This document shows positions 24,620 through 33,269 of a DNA stretch of 44,012 nucleotides, piece by piece. Each line of letters begins with the position of its first letter. The first letter of the stretch is position 1. The DNA comes from Streptomyces populi (GTDB taxonomy: Bacteria > Actinomycetota > Actinomycetes > Streptomycetales > Streptomycetaceae): NCBI RefSeq assembly GCF_002911015.1, contig NZ_KZ626910.1:1-44012 (forward strand), given 5' to 3'. The notes under the pieces were generated by a model. The model did no database searches. It saw nothing but the letters and a program-made list of their open reading frames with translations, and had not been told where the DNA came from. The position numbers and the translations under genes were made by a program.

Positions 24620-25294
24620 CTACGCGGCCCGGCGCCTGCGTACTCCCGGGGAGACCGCCACCCGGCCCACCGCCCAGAACAGCAGGAGGGCGAGCAGCGC
24701 GAGGACGGCCGTGAGGGCGGCTCCGCCGACCACCTTCCCGTAGTCGTGCTGGTACAGGCCGTCCAGGATGTACCGGCCCACCCCGCCGAGGGAGACGTAG
24801 GCCGCGATCGTGGCCGTCGAGACGATCTGGACCGTCGCCGAGCGCAGCCCGCTGAGGATCAGCGGCAGCGCCGCCGGGACCTCGACCTGGAACAGGATCC
24901 GCGCCTCCGGCATGCCCATGCCGCGGGCGGCGTCGACGGGGGAGGGGTCCACGGTGCGGACCGCCTCGTAGGTGGTGACGAGGACCGGCGGGACCGCCAG
25001 CACCACGAGCGGGATCATCACCGGCACGATGCCGATGCCCAGCCAGAAGAACATCAGGACCAGGAGCCCGAAGGTCGGCAGCGCCCGGGCCCCGGCGGAC
25101 AGGAAGGCCAGCGCGTTGCCGCCGCGCCGGGTGTGCCCGGTGACCAGACCGACCGGAAGACCGATGGCCGAGGCGATCGCGAGGGCCTCGGCCGTGTACT
25201 GGACGTGCTCCCACACGCGTTGCGGGATGCCGTCGCGGCCGTGCCAGTGCGAGCCGTCGCTGAAGAAGGACTGCATGAAGTTCAGTACGTTCAC
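24620..25294 (-). CDS. Osmoprotectant ABC transporter permease (second)
   Basis: A 224-aa ProW/OpuCB-type permease starting at GTG 25294, which overlaps the previous permease stop (GTGA). About six membrane helices are visible, among them AIASAIGLPVGLVTGH and FGLLVLMFFWLGIGIVPVMI. The family EAA-like loop is DAARGMGMPEARILFQVEVP. It should pair with the adjacent permease in the inner membrane and be driven by the operon's ATPase. The ending is Arg-rich and cytoplasmic. Confidence 0.92.
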   Translation of the reverse strand: MNVLNFMQSFFSDGSHWHGRDGIPQRVWEHVQYTAEALAIASAIGLPVGLVTGHTRRGGNALAFLSAGARALPTFGLLVLMFFWLGIGIVPVMIPLVVLAVPPVLVTTYEAVRTVDPSPVDAARGMGMPEARILFQVEVPAALPLILSGLRSATVQIVSTATIAAYVSLGGVGRYILDGLYQHDYGKVVGGAALTAVLALLALLLFWAVGRVAVSPGVRRRRAA

Positions 25295-25989
25295 GAGACG
25301 CCCTCCGGGGTGCGGGCGGCCACGTCCGCGGAGCGCCCGGCGGCGCGGCCGGACGGCGGCTGCCAGGGGGTGAGAACCCGCCGGAGCAGGACCAGCAGGG
25401 CGTCGATCACGATCGCGAGGACGGCGGTGGTGACCACCGAGGTCACCGCGAGCCGGGGGCGGCCGTACAACTGGGCGGTGGTCAGCAGGTTCCCGAGTCC
25501 GCCCTGGTTGCCGATCAGCGCGCCGACGCTGACCAGGCTGATGCTGGAGGCCGTGGCCACCCGCAGTCCGGCCATGATCGCCGGTACGGCGATGGGCAGT
25601 TGGACCTGGAAGTAGCGGCGCGCGAGGCCGATGCCCATCGCCGTGGCGGCGGCGTTCGTCTCCTCGGGGACGGATCGGATCCCGTCGACGACCGCCGGGA
25701 CGAGCACGACCAGGCTGTACAGACACAGCGGGATCATCACCGTCAGCTGGGTCAGCCCGGTGTAGTCGATGAGCACCACGAAGAAGGCGATCGAGGGGAT
25801 CGCGTAGAGCACGGTCGAGGTCCACAGGAGGGGCGCGTAGAGCCAGCCGTAATGGACGCACAACAGGCCGACCGGCAGCGCCAGCAGGAGCCCGGCCAGC
25901 ACGGGGAAGAGCGCCTCCTGCATGTGGACGGCGATCAGACCGCCGTAGCTGTGCTGGAGGTCGCTCGGTATGTCGAAGAACCCGTTCAT
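25291..25989 (-). CDS. Osmoprotectant ABC transporter permease (first)
   Basis: A 232-aa BPD-type permease with about five to six helices, for example LFPVLAGLLLALPVGLLC and APLLWTSTVLYAIPSIAFFV. The coupling loop AATAMGIGLARRYFQVQLPI is characteristic of ProW/OpuC permeases. ATG 25989 overlaps the ATPase stop (ATGA). The gene order ATPase-permease-permease, with a distant binding protein, corresponds to OpuC-like quaternary-amine uptake systems. Confidence 0.92.
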   Translation of the reverse strand: MNGFFDIPSDLQHSYGGLIAVHMQEALFPVLAGLLLALPVGLLCVHYGWLYAPLLWTSTVLYAIPSIAFFVVLIDYTGLTQLTVMIPLCLYSLVVLVPAVVDGIRSVPEETNAAATAMGIGLARRYFQVQLPIAVPAIMAGLRVATASSISLVSVGALIGNQGGLGNLLTTAQLYGRPRLAVTSVVTTAVLAIVIDALLVLLRRVLTPWQPPSGRAAGRSADVAARTPEGVS

Positions 25990-27125
25990 CGCCCGGCCTT
26001 CACCGCCGGCGCCTCCTGCGGGGCGTCCGCCGCCCGCCGCCGCCGGGCCGAGCGGATCGCCGCGGCCACCGTCTCCTGCCCGGCGACCCCGAGGACCTTC
26101 CCGGAACCGTCGACGCCGACGGCCTGTCCGGTCGGCGACAGCACGGCCCGGTCCAGGGCGACCCGCAGCGAGTCACGGCCCACCTCGAAGACCGGGCCGT
26201 GCGGTTCGAGGGCCTCGACGTCCCCGTCCCAGCTTCCGGGGTCGGCCCAGCCGAGCGGCCTGCCGTCGGCGTCGGTCACCAGGACGGGCACCCCCTCGGG
26301 CGCGCGTCCGGAGATCTCCCGCAGGTCGGAGCCGACGGAGAAGACCCGGGAGCGGTCGAGTTCGAGGTCGCGGGTGGACAGGAACGACAGACCGCGGATG
26401 CCCCGGTCGGAGCCGAGGAACTCCTCGACGAACGGATCGGCCGGCGACGACAGGATCTCGTCGGGGGCCGCGAACTGGGCGAGTCTGCCACCGGTGCGCA
26501 GCACGGCGATCCTGTCGCCGACGGTGATCGCCTCGTCCATGTCGTGGGTGACGAAGACGATGGCCTTGCCCAGTTCGCCCTGGATGCGCAGCAACTCCTC
26601 CTGTAGACCGCGGCGCACGACCGGGTCGACCGCGGAGAACGGCTCGTCCATGAGCAGGATCGGCGGGTCGGCCGCCAACGCACGCGCGACACCGACCCGT
26701 TGCTGCTGCCCGCCGGAGAGCTGGTACGGATAGCGGCGGGCCATGGCCGGGTCGAGGCCGACCCGCTCCATCAGTTCCGCCGCGCGCTCGCGGGCGCGCT
26801 GCCTGGACCAGCCGAGCAGCCGGGGCACGGTGGCGATGTTGTCGAGGATCGTCCGGTGCTGGAAGAGGCCGGCGTTCTGGATGACGTAACCCATTGAGCG
26901 GCGCAGGGTGTTGACCGGGCGGGCGCGGACGTCCTCGCCGTCGACGCGGATCGTGCCGCTGCTCGGCTCGATCATGCGGTTGATCATGCGGAGCGTGGTG
27001 GTCTTGCCGCAGCCCGAAGGTCCGACGAGAACGGTGATGGAGCGGTCCGGTATCTGGAGGGACAGGCGATCGACGGCCACCGTGCCGTCGGCGTATCGCT
27101 TGCTGACATCTTCGATGGCTATCAA
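25986..27125 (-). CDS. Osmoprotectant ABC transporter ATPase (ProV/OpuCA-like)
   Basis: A 379-aa nucleotide-binding subunit with Walker A GPSGCGKTT (35-43), Q-loop VIQNAGLF, signature LSGGQQQR, Walker B ILLMDEPFSAVDP and the switch His in VTHDMDEA. The C-terminal 120 residues look like the CBS-type regulatory region of OpuCA, which can sense ionic strength. The start is TTG 27125 (MIAIEDVSKRY) with GAAGGG nine bases upstream. An open frame runs to 27455, but its extra part is Arg/Pro-rich and unlike the family. It is the first gene of the permease operon. Confidence 0.93.
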   Translation of the reverse strand: MIAIEDVSKRYADGTVAVDRLSLQIPDRSITVLVGPSGCGKTTTLRMINRMIEPSSGTIRVDGEDVRARPVNTLRRSMGYVIQNAGLFQHRTILDNIATVPRLLGWSRQRARERAAELMERVGLDPAMARRYPYQLSGGQQQRVGVARALAADPPILLMDEPFSAVDPVVRRGLQEELLRIQGELGKAIVFVTHDMDEAITVGDRIAVLRTGGRLAQFAAPDEILSSPADPFVEEFLGSDRGIRGLSFLSTRDLELDRSRVFSVGSDLREISGRAPEGVPVLVTDADGRPLGWADPGSWDGDVEALEPHGPVFEVGRDSLRVALDRAVLSPTGQAVGVDGSGKVLGVAGQETVAAAIRSARRRRAADAPQEAPAVKAGR

Positions 27126-27396
27126 GCGTCGAAACCCTTCGGGAACGGCCTTGCCAGCGCGTGGCGCGATCACGTGCACGAGGGTGCGTAGTCTAATCAG
27201 TCGCCGTTCGATCCCGGCCATGACGGATCGTGAATGTCGTGCGTAAGCCCGCTGTTCGCCGGGTCCGTGGCCGGACGCCGCCGGGTACTCCGCCGAGAGC
27301 GGCCCCTGCGGCGGAGCGCAGCCGTTCCACCGTGACCCGCCGCCGTTCGGTGCCGACGGGGGAGACGGTCCGCGGTGCCGCGTCCGCCCCGGGCGG

Positions 27397-28212
27397 TCAG
27401 CCCTCGGAGCCCGCGGGGGCCGCGCCCACGCTGACCAGTTCCCGCGACGGCACACGCTCGTGGCGCTCGCGGTTCTCGGGAGCCCGCTCCACGATCCCCT
27501 GCCCGTTCCGCCGCCACAGCCACAGGATGTCGCGGCCGAACGACCACACGAGCAGCGCGAGCGCCGTCAGCACGGCCGCCAGGTTCACGTCGTACGGCAG
27601 GAGACCGGAGCCCGCGACCAGCAGGATGACGCCCTGAAGGGCCGCCACCGTCTTGCGCGCCATGCTCGGCGGCAGCTCGCCGTTCAGCCACGGCAGCACC
27701 CGGGCGGCGGCGACGAACGCGTACCGCATCGTGCCGATCAGCAGCACCCACGGACCGAGCGACATCCCGACGTACACGCTCAGCACGAGGATCAGGAACG
27801 CGTCGACCTCCATGTCGAAGCGGGCGCCGAGCGCCGAGGACGTGCCGGTCCGCCGGGCGACCTTGCCGTCGACGCCGTCGAGGATCAGGGCGACCGCCGT
27901 CAGACCGACCAGCAGGCTCACCGGCGGCGAGCTCTCGAAGGAGTCCGCGACCAGGGCGGTGACACCGCCGACCAGGATGGCGCGGCCGAGCGTCACCCGG
28001 TTGGCGGGTCCGAAGGAGCGGGGCCGGGTGCGCCGCAGCGCGCGGGTGAGCACCGCCCAGGTGGCGAACGCGAACACCAGGCCGGTCAGCCAGCCCGCCG
28101 GCCCCATCCCGATCGCCGTGCCCAGCAGGGCCAGGACCAGGAGCTGCACGCCGGCTCCCACCATGGTCTCCTGCTGGGGGAGCCTTGCGCCGTACATGTT
28201 GTTCAGGGCCAC
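27397..28212 (-). CDS. CDP-alcohol phosphatidyltransferase family membrane protein
   Basis: The 271-aa protein carries the complete family motif D-x2-DG-x2-AR-x8-G-x3-D-x3-D: DGVDGKVARR...GARFDMEVD at about residues 112-137. It has roughly six hydrophobic helices. Such enzymes move a phospho-alcohol from CDP-linked donors to an alcohol acceptor in phospholipid or related lipid synthesis. GTG 28212 has GGAGG seven bases upstream. It diverges from the dehydrogenase at 28321 with only 108 bases between, so a shared control region is likely. It may therefore belong to the following cluster and build its lipid part. The acceptor cannot be predicted; phosphatidylinositol- or cardiolipin-type chemistry are alternatives. 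Confidence 0.88.
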   Translation of the reverse strand: MALNNMYGARLPQQETMVGAGVQLLVLALLGTAIGMGPAGWLTGLVFAFATWAVLTRALRRTRPRSFGPANRVTLGRAILVGGVTALVADSFESSPPVSLLVGLTAVALILDGVDGKVARRTGTSSALGARFDMEVDAFLILVLSVYVGMSLGPWVLLIGTMRYAFVAAARVLPWLNGELPPSMARKTVAALQGVILLVAGSGLLPYDVNLAAVLTALALLVWSFGRDILWLWRRNGQGIVERAPENRERHERVPSRELVSVGAAPAGSEG

Positions 28213-28320
28213 CGCAGATCCTCCGGCCGAATGACAGATTCGATCATCGCCGCGTACCGTGTGCGCGACTTGTCACTGCTCCGTACGTGAAGATCTGCCG
28301 AATCGTTCAGGGGGACGCTC

Positions 28321-29301
28321 ATGGAACTCACAGCTCGCGCCTTCTGGCTCGCCTCGCCGGGCCACGGCGAGATCCGTGACGTCACCTTGAACGAGCCCGC
28401 GGAGGACGAGGTACTGGTCCGTACGCTCTACTCGGGAGTCAGCCGGGGCACCGAGACGCTCGTGTTCCGCGGGGGAGTGCCGGAGAACCAGCACGCCTCG
28501 ATGCGCGCGCCGTTCCAGGACGGGGACTTCCCCGCACCCGTGAAGTACGGCTATCTGAGTGTCGGCCAGGTGGAGGAAGGTCCCGCGCACCTGCTCGGGC
28601 GCACGGTCTTCTGCCTCTACCCGCACCAGACGCGCTACGTCGTCCCGGCGAGCGCCGTGACCGTCGTGCCCGAGTCGGTGCCCGCCTCCCGCGCCGTCCT
28701 CGCCGGCACCGTCGAGACCGCGGTGAACGCCCTGTGGGACGCCACCCCGCTGATCGGCGACCGGATCGCCGTGGTCGGCGGCGGCATGGTCGGCTGCTCG
28801 GTGGCGGCCCTGCTCGCCCGCTTCCCCGGAGTGCGTGTCCAGCTCGTCGACGCCGATCCGGCACGCGGCGACATCGCCCGCGCGCTCGGCGTCGATTTCG
28901 CGCTCCCCGAGGACGCCGAGGGCGAACGCGACCTCGTCGTGCACGCGAGCGCCACCGAGGCCGGACTGGACCTCTCCCTCGGACTGCTCGCCCACGAGGG
29001 GACCGTCATCGAGCTGAGCTGGTACGGGGACCGCCGGATCGCCCTGCCGCTCGGTGAGGCGTTCCATTCACGCCGACTGACCCTGCGCAGCAGTCAGGTG
29101 GGTTCCGTCTCCTCCTCCGCCCGGGCCGGAAGGACGTACGCGGACCGGCTGGCGCTGGCCCTCGACCTGCTCGCCGAACCGGCCTTCGACGCCCTGATCA
29201 CCGGCGAGTGTTCCTTCGGGGAACTTCCGGACGTGATGGGGAAACTCGCCTCCGGATCGATACCCGCCCTGTGTCACCGAGTCGCCTACGAAGAGGTTTG
29301 A
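28321..29301 (+). CDS. Medium-chain dehydrogenase/reductase (zinc-binding-dehydrogenase family)
   Basis: A 326-aa MDR protein. The N-terminal GroES-like domain contains YSGVSRGTETLVF and KYGYLSVGQVEEG. The Rossmann domain begins at IAVVGGGMVGCSVAALLARF (about 149-168), with an Asp after the second strand (LVDAD) that favours NAD over NADP. The structural-zinc Cys cluster is missing, and the usual catalytic Cys is replaced by Ser in YSGVSRG. This resembles BchC-like and sorbitol-dehydrogenase-like relatives in which zinc may be absent. ATG follows AGGGGG. It is the first plus-strand gene of the cluster, but 137 bases and a hairpin separate it from the PTPS-like gene. Oxidation of a sugar or alcohol intermediate is a reasonable guess. 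Confidence 0.85.
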   Translation: MELTARAFWLASPGHGEIRDVTLNEPAEDEVLVRTLYSGVSRGTETLVFRGGVPENQHASMRAPFQDGDFPAPVKYGYLSVGQVEEGPAHLLGRTVFCLYPHQTRYVVPASAVTVVPESVPASRAVLAGTVETAVNALWDATPLIGDRIAVVGGGMVGCSVAALLARFPGVRVQLVDADPARGDIARALGVDFALPEDAEGERDLVVHASATEAGLDLSLGLLAHEGTVIELSWYGDRRIALPLGEAFHSRRLTLRSSQVGSVSSSARAGRTYADRLALALDLLAEPAFDALITGECSFGELPDVMGKLASGSIPALCHRVAYEEV

Positions 29302-29392
29302 GCCGTCGAGAACCGGCCTGACCTCTACGGACTCCGAAGAAAGGGCGACACGCGGCTGAACAAGGTGAACCGGACAGCCGTACTACACGACG

Positions 29393-29411
29393 TGATCCCG
29401 GCAGGGGATCA
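29393..29411. promoter_or_regulatory. Perfect palindrome upstream of the PTPS-like gene
   Basis: TGATCCC and GGGATCA flank a 5-base centre (GGCAG), 13 bases before the GGAGG of the next gene. It may be a repressor site or a hairpin in the 5' leader. It is too short and too far from the dehydrogenase stop to be a convincing terminator. Confidence 0.45.
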
Positions 29412-29438
29412 GACGCACCGCACCTGGAGGGTCGTCCG

Positions 29439-29837
29439 TTGTTCAGCATCACCGTCCGCGATCACCTGATGATCGCCCACAGCTTCCGTGGCGAGGTCTT
29501 CGGACCCGCGCAGCGCCTCCACGGGGCGACGTTCCTGGTGGACGCCACCTTCCGTCGCCCCGAGCTCGACGACGACAACATCGTGGTCGACATCGGACTG
29601 GCCACGCAGGAGCTCGGCGCCGTCGTGAGCGAGTTGAACTACCGCAATCTCGACAGCGAGCCGGACTTCAAGGACACCAACACCTCGACCGAGTTCCTGG
29701 CGAAGGTGATCGCCGACCGGCTCGCCGACCGTGTGCACGCCGGAGCCCTCGGCGCGGGCGCCCACGGCCTCGCGGGCATCACCGTCACCCTGCACGAGTC
29801 GCACATCGCCTGGGCGAGTTACGAGCGTGACCTGTGA
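29439..29837 (+). CDS. 6-pyruvoyl-tetrahydropterin synthase/QueD-like protein lacking catalytic residues
   Basis: A 132-aa T-fold protein aligned by eye to E. coli QueD. The first zinc His (IAHSF) and second (RLHGATF) are kept, but the third zinc His (HGH in QueD) is Ala. The catalytic Cys before RLHG is Ala, and the Asp-His pair of ERLDHHYLND becomes Asn-Tyr in SELNYRNLDS. The substrate-anchoring Glu near the end (LHESHIAW) remains. It should fold and perhaps bind a pterin or pyrimidine but cannot do standard PTPS or QueD chemistry. The start is TTG 29439 with TGGAGGG nine bases before. It overlaps the glycosyltransferase by four bases. Three genes away lies a GTP cyclohydrolase II, supporting a GTP-derived ligand. 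Confidence 0.85.
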   Translation: MFSITVRDHLMIAHSFRGEVFGPAQRLHGATFLVDATFRRPELDDDNIVVDIGLATQELGAVVSELNYRNLDSEPDFKDTNTSTEFLAKVIADRLADRVHAGALGAGAHGLAGITVTLHESHIAWASYERDL

Positions 29838-31057
29838 CCGACGTGACCCTCGACCAGGCGTCCCCGCTGTCCGGCCGTGCCGCACAGGCCGCCGGATCCG
29901 GTGCCCTGAACTACGTGCCCGTGCAGAACGCGGCTCTCAAGAACGCCGAGATCATCCCCATGTCCCTGCGCACCGTGCACTTCGTCATGCCGGGCGGCGT
30001 CGACGACCCGGCCACGCCGAGCGGCGGCAACGCCTACGACCGCCGGCTCTGCCTCGACCTGCCCGGCTTCGGCTGGCAGGTCGAGCGCCACGTCCTCGAC
30101 GGTGAGTGGCCCCGCCCCGGCGCGAACGCCCGCACCGAACTCGCCCGGACCCTGGCCGACCTGCCCGACGGCACCGTCGTCCTCCTCGACGGGATCGTCG
30201 CCTGCGGAGTCCCCGAGATCGTCGCCCCCGAGGCCGACCGGCTGCGCCTCGTCGTCCTCGTCCACCTGCCGCTCGGCGACGAGACGGGCCTGGAGCCCGC
30301 CGTGGCCGCCGAGCTGGACGCCCTGGAACGCACGACCCTGCGCGCCGTGTCGGCCGTCGTGGCCACCAGCGAGTGGGCCGTCCGCCGGCTCGTCGCCCAC
30401 CACGGCCTCGCCCCCGACCGGGTCCACGCCGCCGCGCCCGGCGCCGACATCGCCCCGCTCGCCTCCGGCACCGACGGCGTCTCGCGGCTGCTGTGCGTCG
30501 CCTCGGTCACGCCGCGCAAGGGCCAGCACCGGCTCATCGAGGCGCTGGCCACCGTCACCGACCTGCCCTGGAGCTGCGTCTGCGTCGGCGGGCTCGGCCA
30601 GGACCCGGCCTACGTCGAGCATCTGCGTGGCCTGATCGCCAAGTACGGCCTCGGCGACCGGCTGCACCTCGCCGGCCCCCAGGCCGGCGCCGAACTCGAC
30701 GCCACCTACGCCGCCGCCGACCTGATGGTCCTCACCTCCTACGCCGAGACCTACGGCATGGCGGTCACCGAGGCCCTGGCCCGCGGCATCCCCGTGCTCG
30801 CCACGGACGTCGGCGGAGTGCCCGAGGCCGTCGGACGCGCCCCCGACGGCGGAGTGCCCGGCATCCTCGTCCGCCCGGAGGACCCGGCGGCGCTCGCGAG
30901 CGAGCTGCGCGGCTGGTTCGGCGAGGCCGACGTGCGCCGTCGGCTGAAGGCCGCCGCCCGCGGCCGGCGCGCCGCGCTCGACGGCTGGGCGACCACCGCG
31001 CGCAGCCTCGCCGGTGTGCTCGGCCGACTGCCCCAGGAACCCCGGAGGGCCGCGTGA
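29834..31057 (+). CDS. GT4-family glycosyltransferase, 407 aa
   Basis: A GT-B-fold glycosyltransferase. The N-domain opens after a short extension with TVHFVMPGGVDDP. The C-domain shows LLCVASVTPRKGQHRLIEAL (about 218-237), LHLAGPQ, and the donor-binding E-x7-E region ETYGMAVTEALARGIP followed by VGGVPEAVG. These are hallmarks of family 4 enzymes using NDP-sugars with retention. There is no signal or membrane helix, so it acts at or near the inner face of the membrane. The GTG start overlaps the previous stop and its own stop overlaps the methyltransferase start (GTGA), giving tight coupling with both neighbours. The acceptor is unknown and may be the product of the pterin/pyrimidine genes. 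Confidence 0.9.
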   Translation: MTDVTLDQASPLSGRAAQAAGSGALNYVPVQNAALKNAEIIPMSLRTVHFVMPGGVDDPATPSGGNAYDRRLCLDLPGFGWQVERHVLDGEWPRPGANARTELARTLADLPDGTVVLLDGIVACGVPEIVAPEADRLRLVVLVHLPLGDETGLEPAVAAELDALERTTLRAVSAVVATSEWAVRRLVAHHGLAPDRVHAAAPGADIAPLASGTDGVSRLLCVASVTPRKGQHRLIEALATVTDLPWSCVCVGGLGQDPAYVEHLRGLIAKYGLGDRLHLAGPQAGAELDATYAAADLMVLTSYAETYGMAVTEALARGIPVLATDVGGVPEAVGRAPDGGVPGILVRPEDPAALASELRGWFGEADVRRRLKAAARGRRAALDGWATTARSLAGVLGRLPQEPRRAA

Positions 31058-31986
31058 GCACCGCGACGACACCCACGAGCGGGCCGGACTCCGGCATCCC
31101 CGAGGAGAAGGTGAGGACGGGCGTGCCCGGTCAGCGAGTCGGGGACCCTGACACCGAAGAGGTGCGCTACGCACCCCAGTGGCTCCAGTTGCGCGAGCCC
31201 GCCGACGCCGCCGCCCGGGCGGCCGACCTCCTCGACCCGCTGCGCATCCGGCTGGCCAACCGGCCCGTGCGCGGCGGACTCGCCATCCACGACCTCGGGT
31301 GCGGCACCGGCTCCATGGGCCGCTGGCTGGCGCCCCGGCTCGACGGCGCCCAGCACTGGATCCTGCACGACCGCGACCCCTACCTGCTGCACTTCGCCGT
31401 CGTCGGCGCGCCCAAGGCGGCGGCCGACGGCAGCCACGTCGACGTCACCACCCAGCGCGGCGACATCGGACGGCTGACCGCGGACGCGCTGGCCGGTGCC
31501 TCGCTGGTGACCGCCTCGGCGCTGCTCGACGTGCTCACCGCCGAGGAGATCGACCGGCTCGCGGCGGCCTGCGCCGGAGCGGGTGTGCCCGCCCTCCTCA
31601 CGCTGTCCGTCGCCGGCCGGGTCGACCTCACCCCGGCCGACCCGATGGACGCCGAGATCGCCGAGGCGTTCAACGCCCACCAGCGGCGCGGCGAACTGCT
31701 CGGTCCGGACGCGATCACCGCCGCCTGCGAGGCGTTCGCCCGTCACGACGCGACCGTCCGGGTGCATCCGAGCCCCTGGCGGCTCGGCCCCGACGAGGCC
31801 GAGCTCACCGCGGAGTGGCTGCGCGGCTGGGTCGGCGCGGCGGTGGAACAGCGCCCCGAGCTGGCGGAACGCGCGGAAGCGTATCTGGAGTCCCGGCTGG
31901 CGGCGTGCGCCGCGGGCGAGCTGCGGGTGGTCGTCCACCACAGCGACGTGCTGGCGCTGCCCCACCCCGTCGGGGGTGCGGCATGA
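31054..31986 (+). CDS. Class I SAM-dependent methyltransferase, 310 aa
   Basis: Motif I is HDLGCGTGSMGRWLAP at about residues 73-88, followed by a Rossmann-like fold with WILHDRDPYLLHF as the acidic loop and ASALLDVLTAEEI as the post-motif helix. Residues 1-45 are a flexible extension. The frame is open further upstream within the glycosyltransferase region, but the GTG at 31054 overlapping the preceding stop is the natural start. The end (TGA) overlaps the next ATG. The substrate is probably the glycosylated intermediate of the cluster, but O-, N- or C-methylation cannot be told apart. Confidence 0.88.
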   Translation: MSTATTPTSGPDSGIPEEKVRTGVPGQRVGDPDTEEVRYAPQWLQLREPADAAARAADLLDPLRIRLANRPVRGGLAIHDLGCGTGSMGRWLAPRLDGAQHWILHDRDPYLLHFAVVGAPKAAADGSHVDVTTQRGDIGRLTADALAGASLVTASALLDVLTAEEIDRLAAACAGAGVPALLTLSVAGRVDLTPADPMDAEIAEAFNAHQRRGELLGPDAITAACEAFARHDATVRVHPSPWRLGPDEAELTAEWLRGWVGAAVEQRPELAERAEAYLESRLAACAAGELRVVVHHSDVLALPHPVGGAA

Positions 31987-33269
31987 GCGCGGGCCTGGAG
32001 ACGCCGGTCACGGACGCCGCCCCGGTGGCCGTGACCCCGGATCTCGACGGCCCGCACCTGAACGACCCCGCGGGGTCCGGCGCGTCCGCCTCGCCGGCGC
32101 CGGACCCCGCGGGTGCCCGGCCGGGGCCGGCCCCGGCCGGGGACTCCGGGAGCCCCACGGCCGACGGAACCGTCCGGACCCGGCGCGTGTCCGGCCGGTT
32201 CCGCAAGCACGCCGGCACCGCCGCCGGCGTCCTCATCCTCGGAGTGCTGCTCTGGCGGCTGGGTACCGGGGTGTTCCTGGACGGGCTGCGGCGGATCGAC
32301 GGGACCACGCTCGCGGTGGCGATCGGGATCGGGCTGCTCACCACGGTGTTCAGTGCCTGGCGGTGGTGCCTGGTCGCGCGCGAGCTGCGCATCGAACTCC
32401 CGCTGGGCGCGGCCGTCGCGGACTACTACCGCGCGCTGTTCCTGAACGCCGCGCTGCCCGGCGGGGTCCTCGGTGACGTGCACCGGGCCGTGCGGCACGG
32501 GCAGAGCGCCGGTGACCTCGGCCGGGGCGTGCGCTCCGTGGTGCTCGAACGCACCGCGGGACAGGCCGTGCTGGTGGCCGTCGGCGCGGTGGTGCTGCTC
32601 ACCCAGCCGTCACCCGTGCTCACGCAGGCCCGCGAGGCCGCCCTGGTCCTCGCGGTCGTCGCGGTGTGCGGTGCGGGTGCGTTCGCCGTCGTCCGCGGGT
32701 GGCGGGGCCCCTCGGCCGCCGGACGGTACGGAGCCGTGCGCGGCGCGCTCGTCGAGGCGCGGGGCGCCCTGCTGGCCCGGCGCAGCTGGCCCGGTGTGAC
32801 GCTCTCGTCGGTCCTGGTGCTCGCCGGGCATCTCGCGATGTTCGTGCTCGCCGCCCGGGACGCCGGATCCGACGCGTCGGTCGCCCGGCTGGTGCCCCTG
32901 GCCGTGCTGGCCCTGCTGGCCATGGGACTTCCGCTGAACGTCGGCGGGTGGGGCCCCCGCGAGGGCGCCACCGCCTGGGCGTTCGGCGCCGCCGGGCTCG
33001 GCGCCGGCACGGGCCTGACCGTCGCGGTGATCTACGGGGTGCTCAGCTTCGCGGCGGCCCTGCCCGGCGCCGTGGTCCTGGTCGTCCGGTGGGGCGCGGC
33101 GCTCCGGCGCCCCCGCGAGGAGAGCGCGGGAGGGCTCGATCAGTGCAGCGTCTCGGACGTCACCAAGGAGAAATACGCTCCGAAGGCCTCGGTCAGCCCG
33201 GCGAGGAGTTCCTTCCCCTTCTCGGCACCGGCCATCGACGGCCGCCCGATGACCCCGGACTCGGTATAG
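31983..33269 (+). CDS. YbhN/lysylphosphatidylglycerol-synthase-TM (UPF0104) membrane protein
   Basis: 428 aa from ATG 31983, coupled to the methyltransferase by ATGA. After a Pro/Ala-rich cytoplasmic tail (1-75) there are six to eight helices. LGAAVADYYRALFLNAALPGG, then GDVHRAV and SVVLERTAGQ, and MGLPLNVGGWGPREGATAWA are signature stretches of the flippase-like domain also found in MprF. Such proteins often accompany glycosyltransferases and are thought to move lipid-linked molecules across the membrane. The C-terminal 43 residues after about 385 lie antisense to the creatininase gene and look like an extension without structure. It would fit export or flipping of the cluster's glycolipid product. 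Confidence 0.85.
   Translation: MSAGLETPVTDAAPVAVTPDLDGPHLNDPAGSGASASPAPDPAGARPGPAPAGDSGSPTADGTVRTRRVSGRFRKHAGTAAGVLILGVLLWRLGTGVFLDGLRRIDGTTLAVAIGIGLLTTVFSAWRWCLVARELRIELPLGAAVADYYRALFLNAALPGGVLGDVHRAVRHGQSAGDLGRGVRSVVLERTAGQAVLVAVGAVVLLTQPSPVLTQAREAALVLAVVAVCGAGAFAVVRGWRGPSAAGRYGAVRGALVEARGALLARRSWPGVTLSSVLVLAGHLAMFVLAARDAGSDASVARLVPLAVLALLAMGLPLNVGGWGPREGATAWAFGAAGLGAGTGLTVAVIYGVLSFAAALPGAVVLVVRWGAALRRPREESAGGLDQCSVSDVTKEKYAPKASVSPARSSFPFSAPAIDGRPMTPDSV

Noticed and set aside
29393..29411. Terminator of the dehydrogenase gene
   Set aside because: It has only a 7-bp stem, lies about 90 bases after the stop and right before the next ribosome-binding site, so it is treated as a possible operator.
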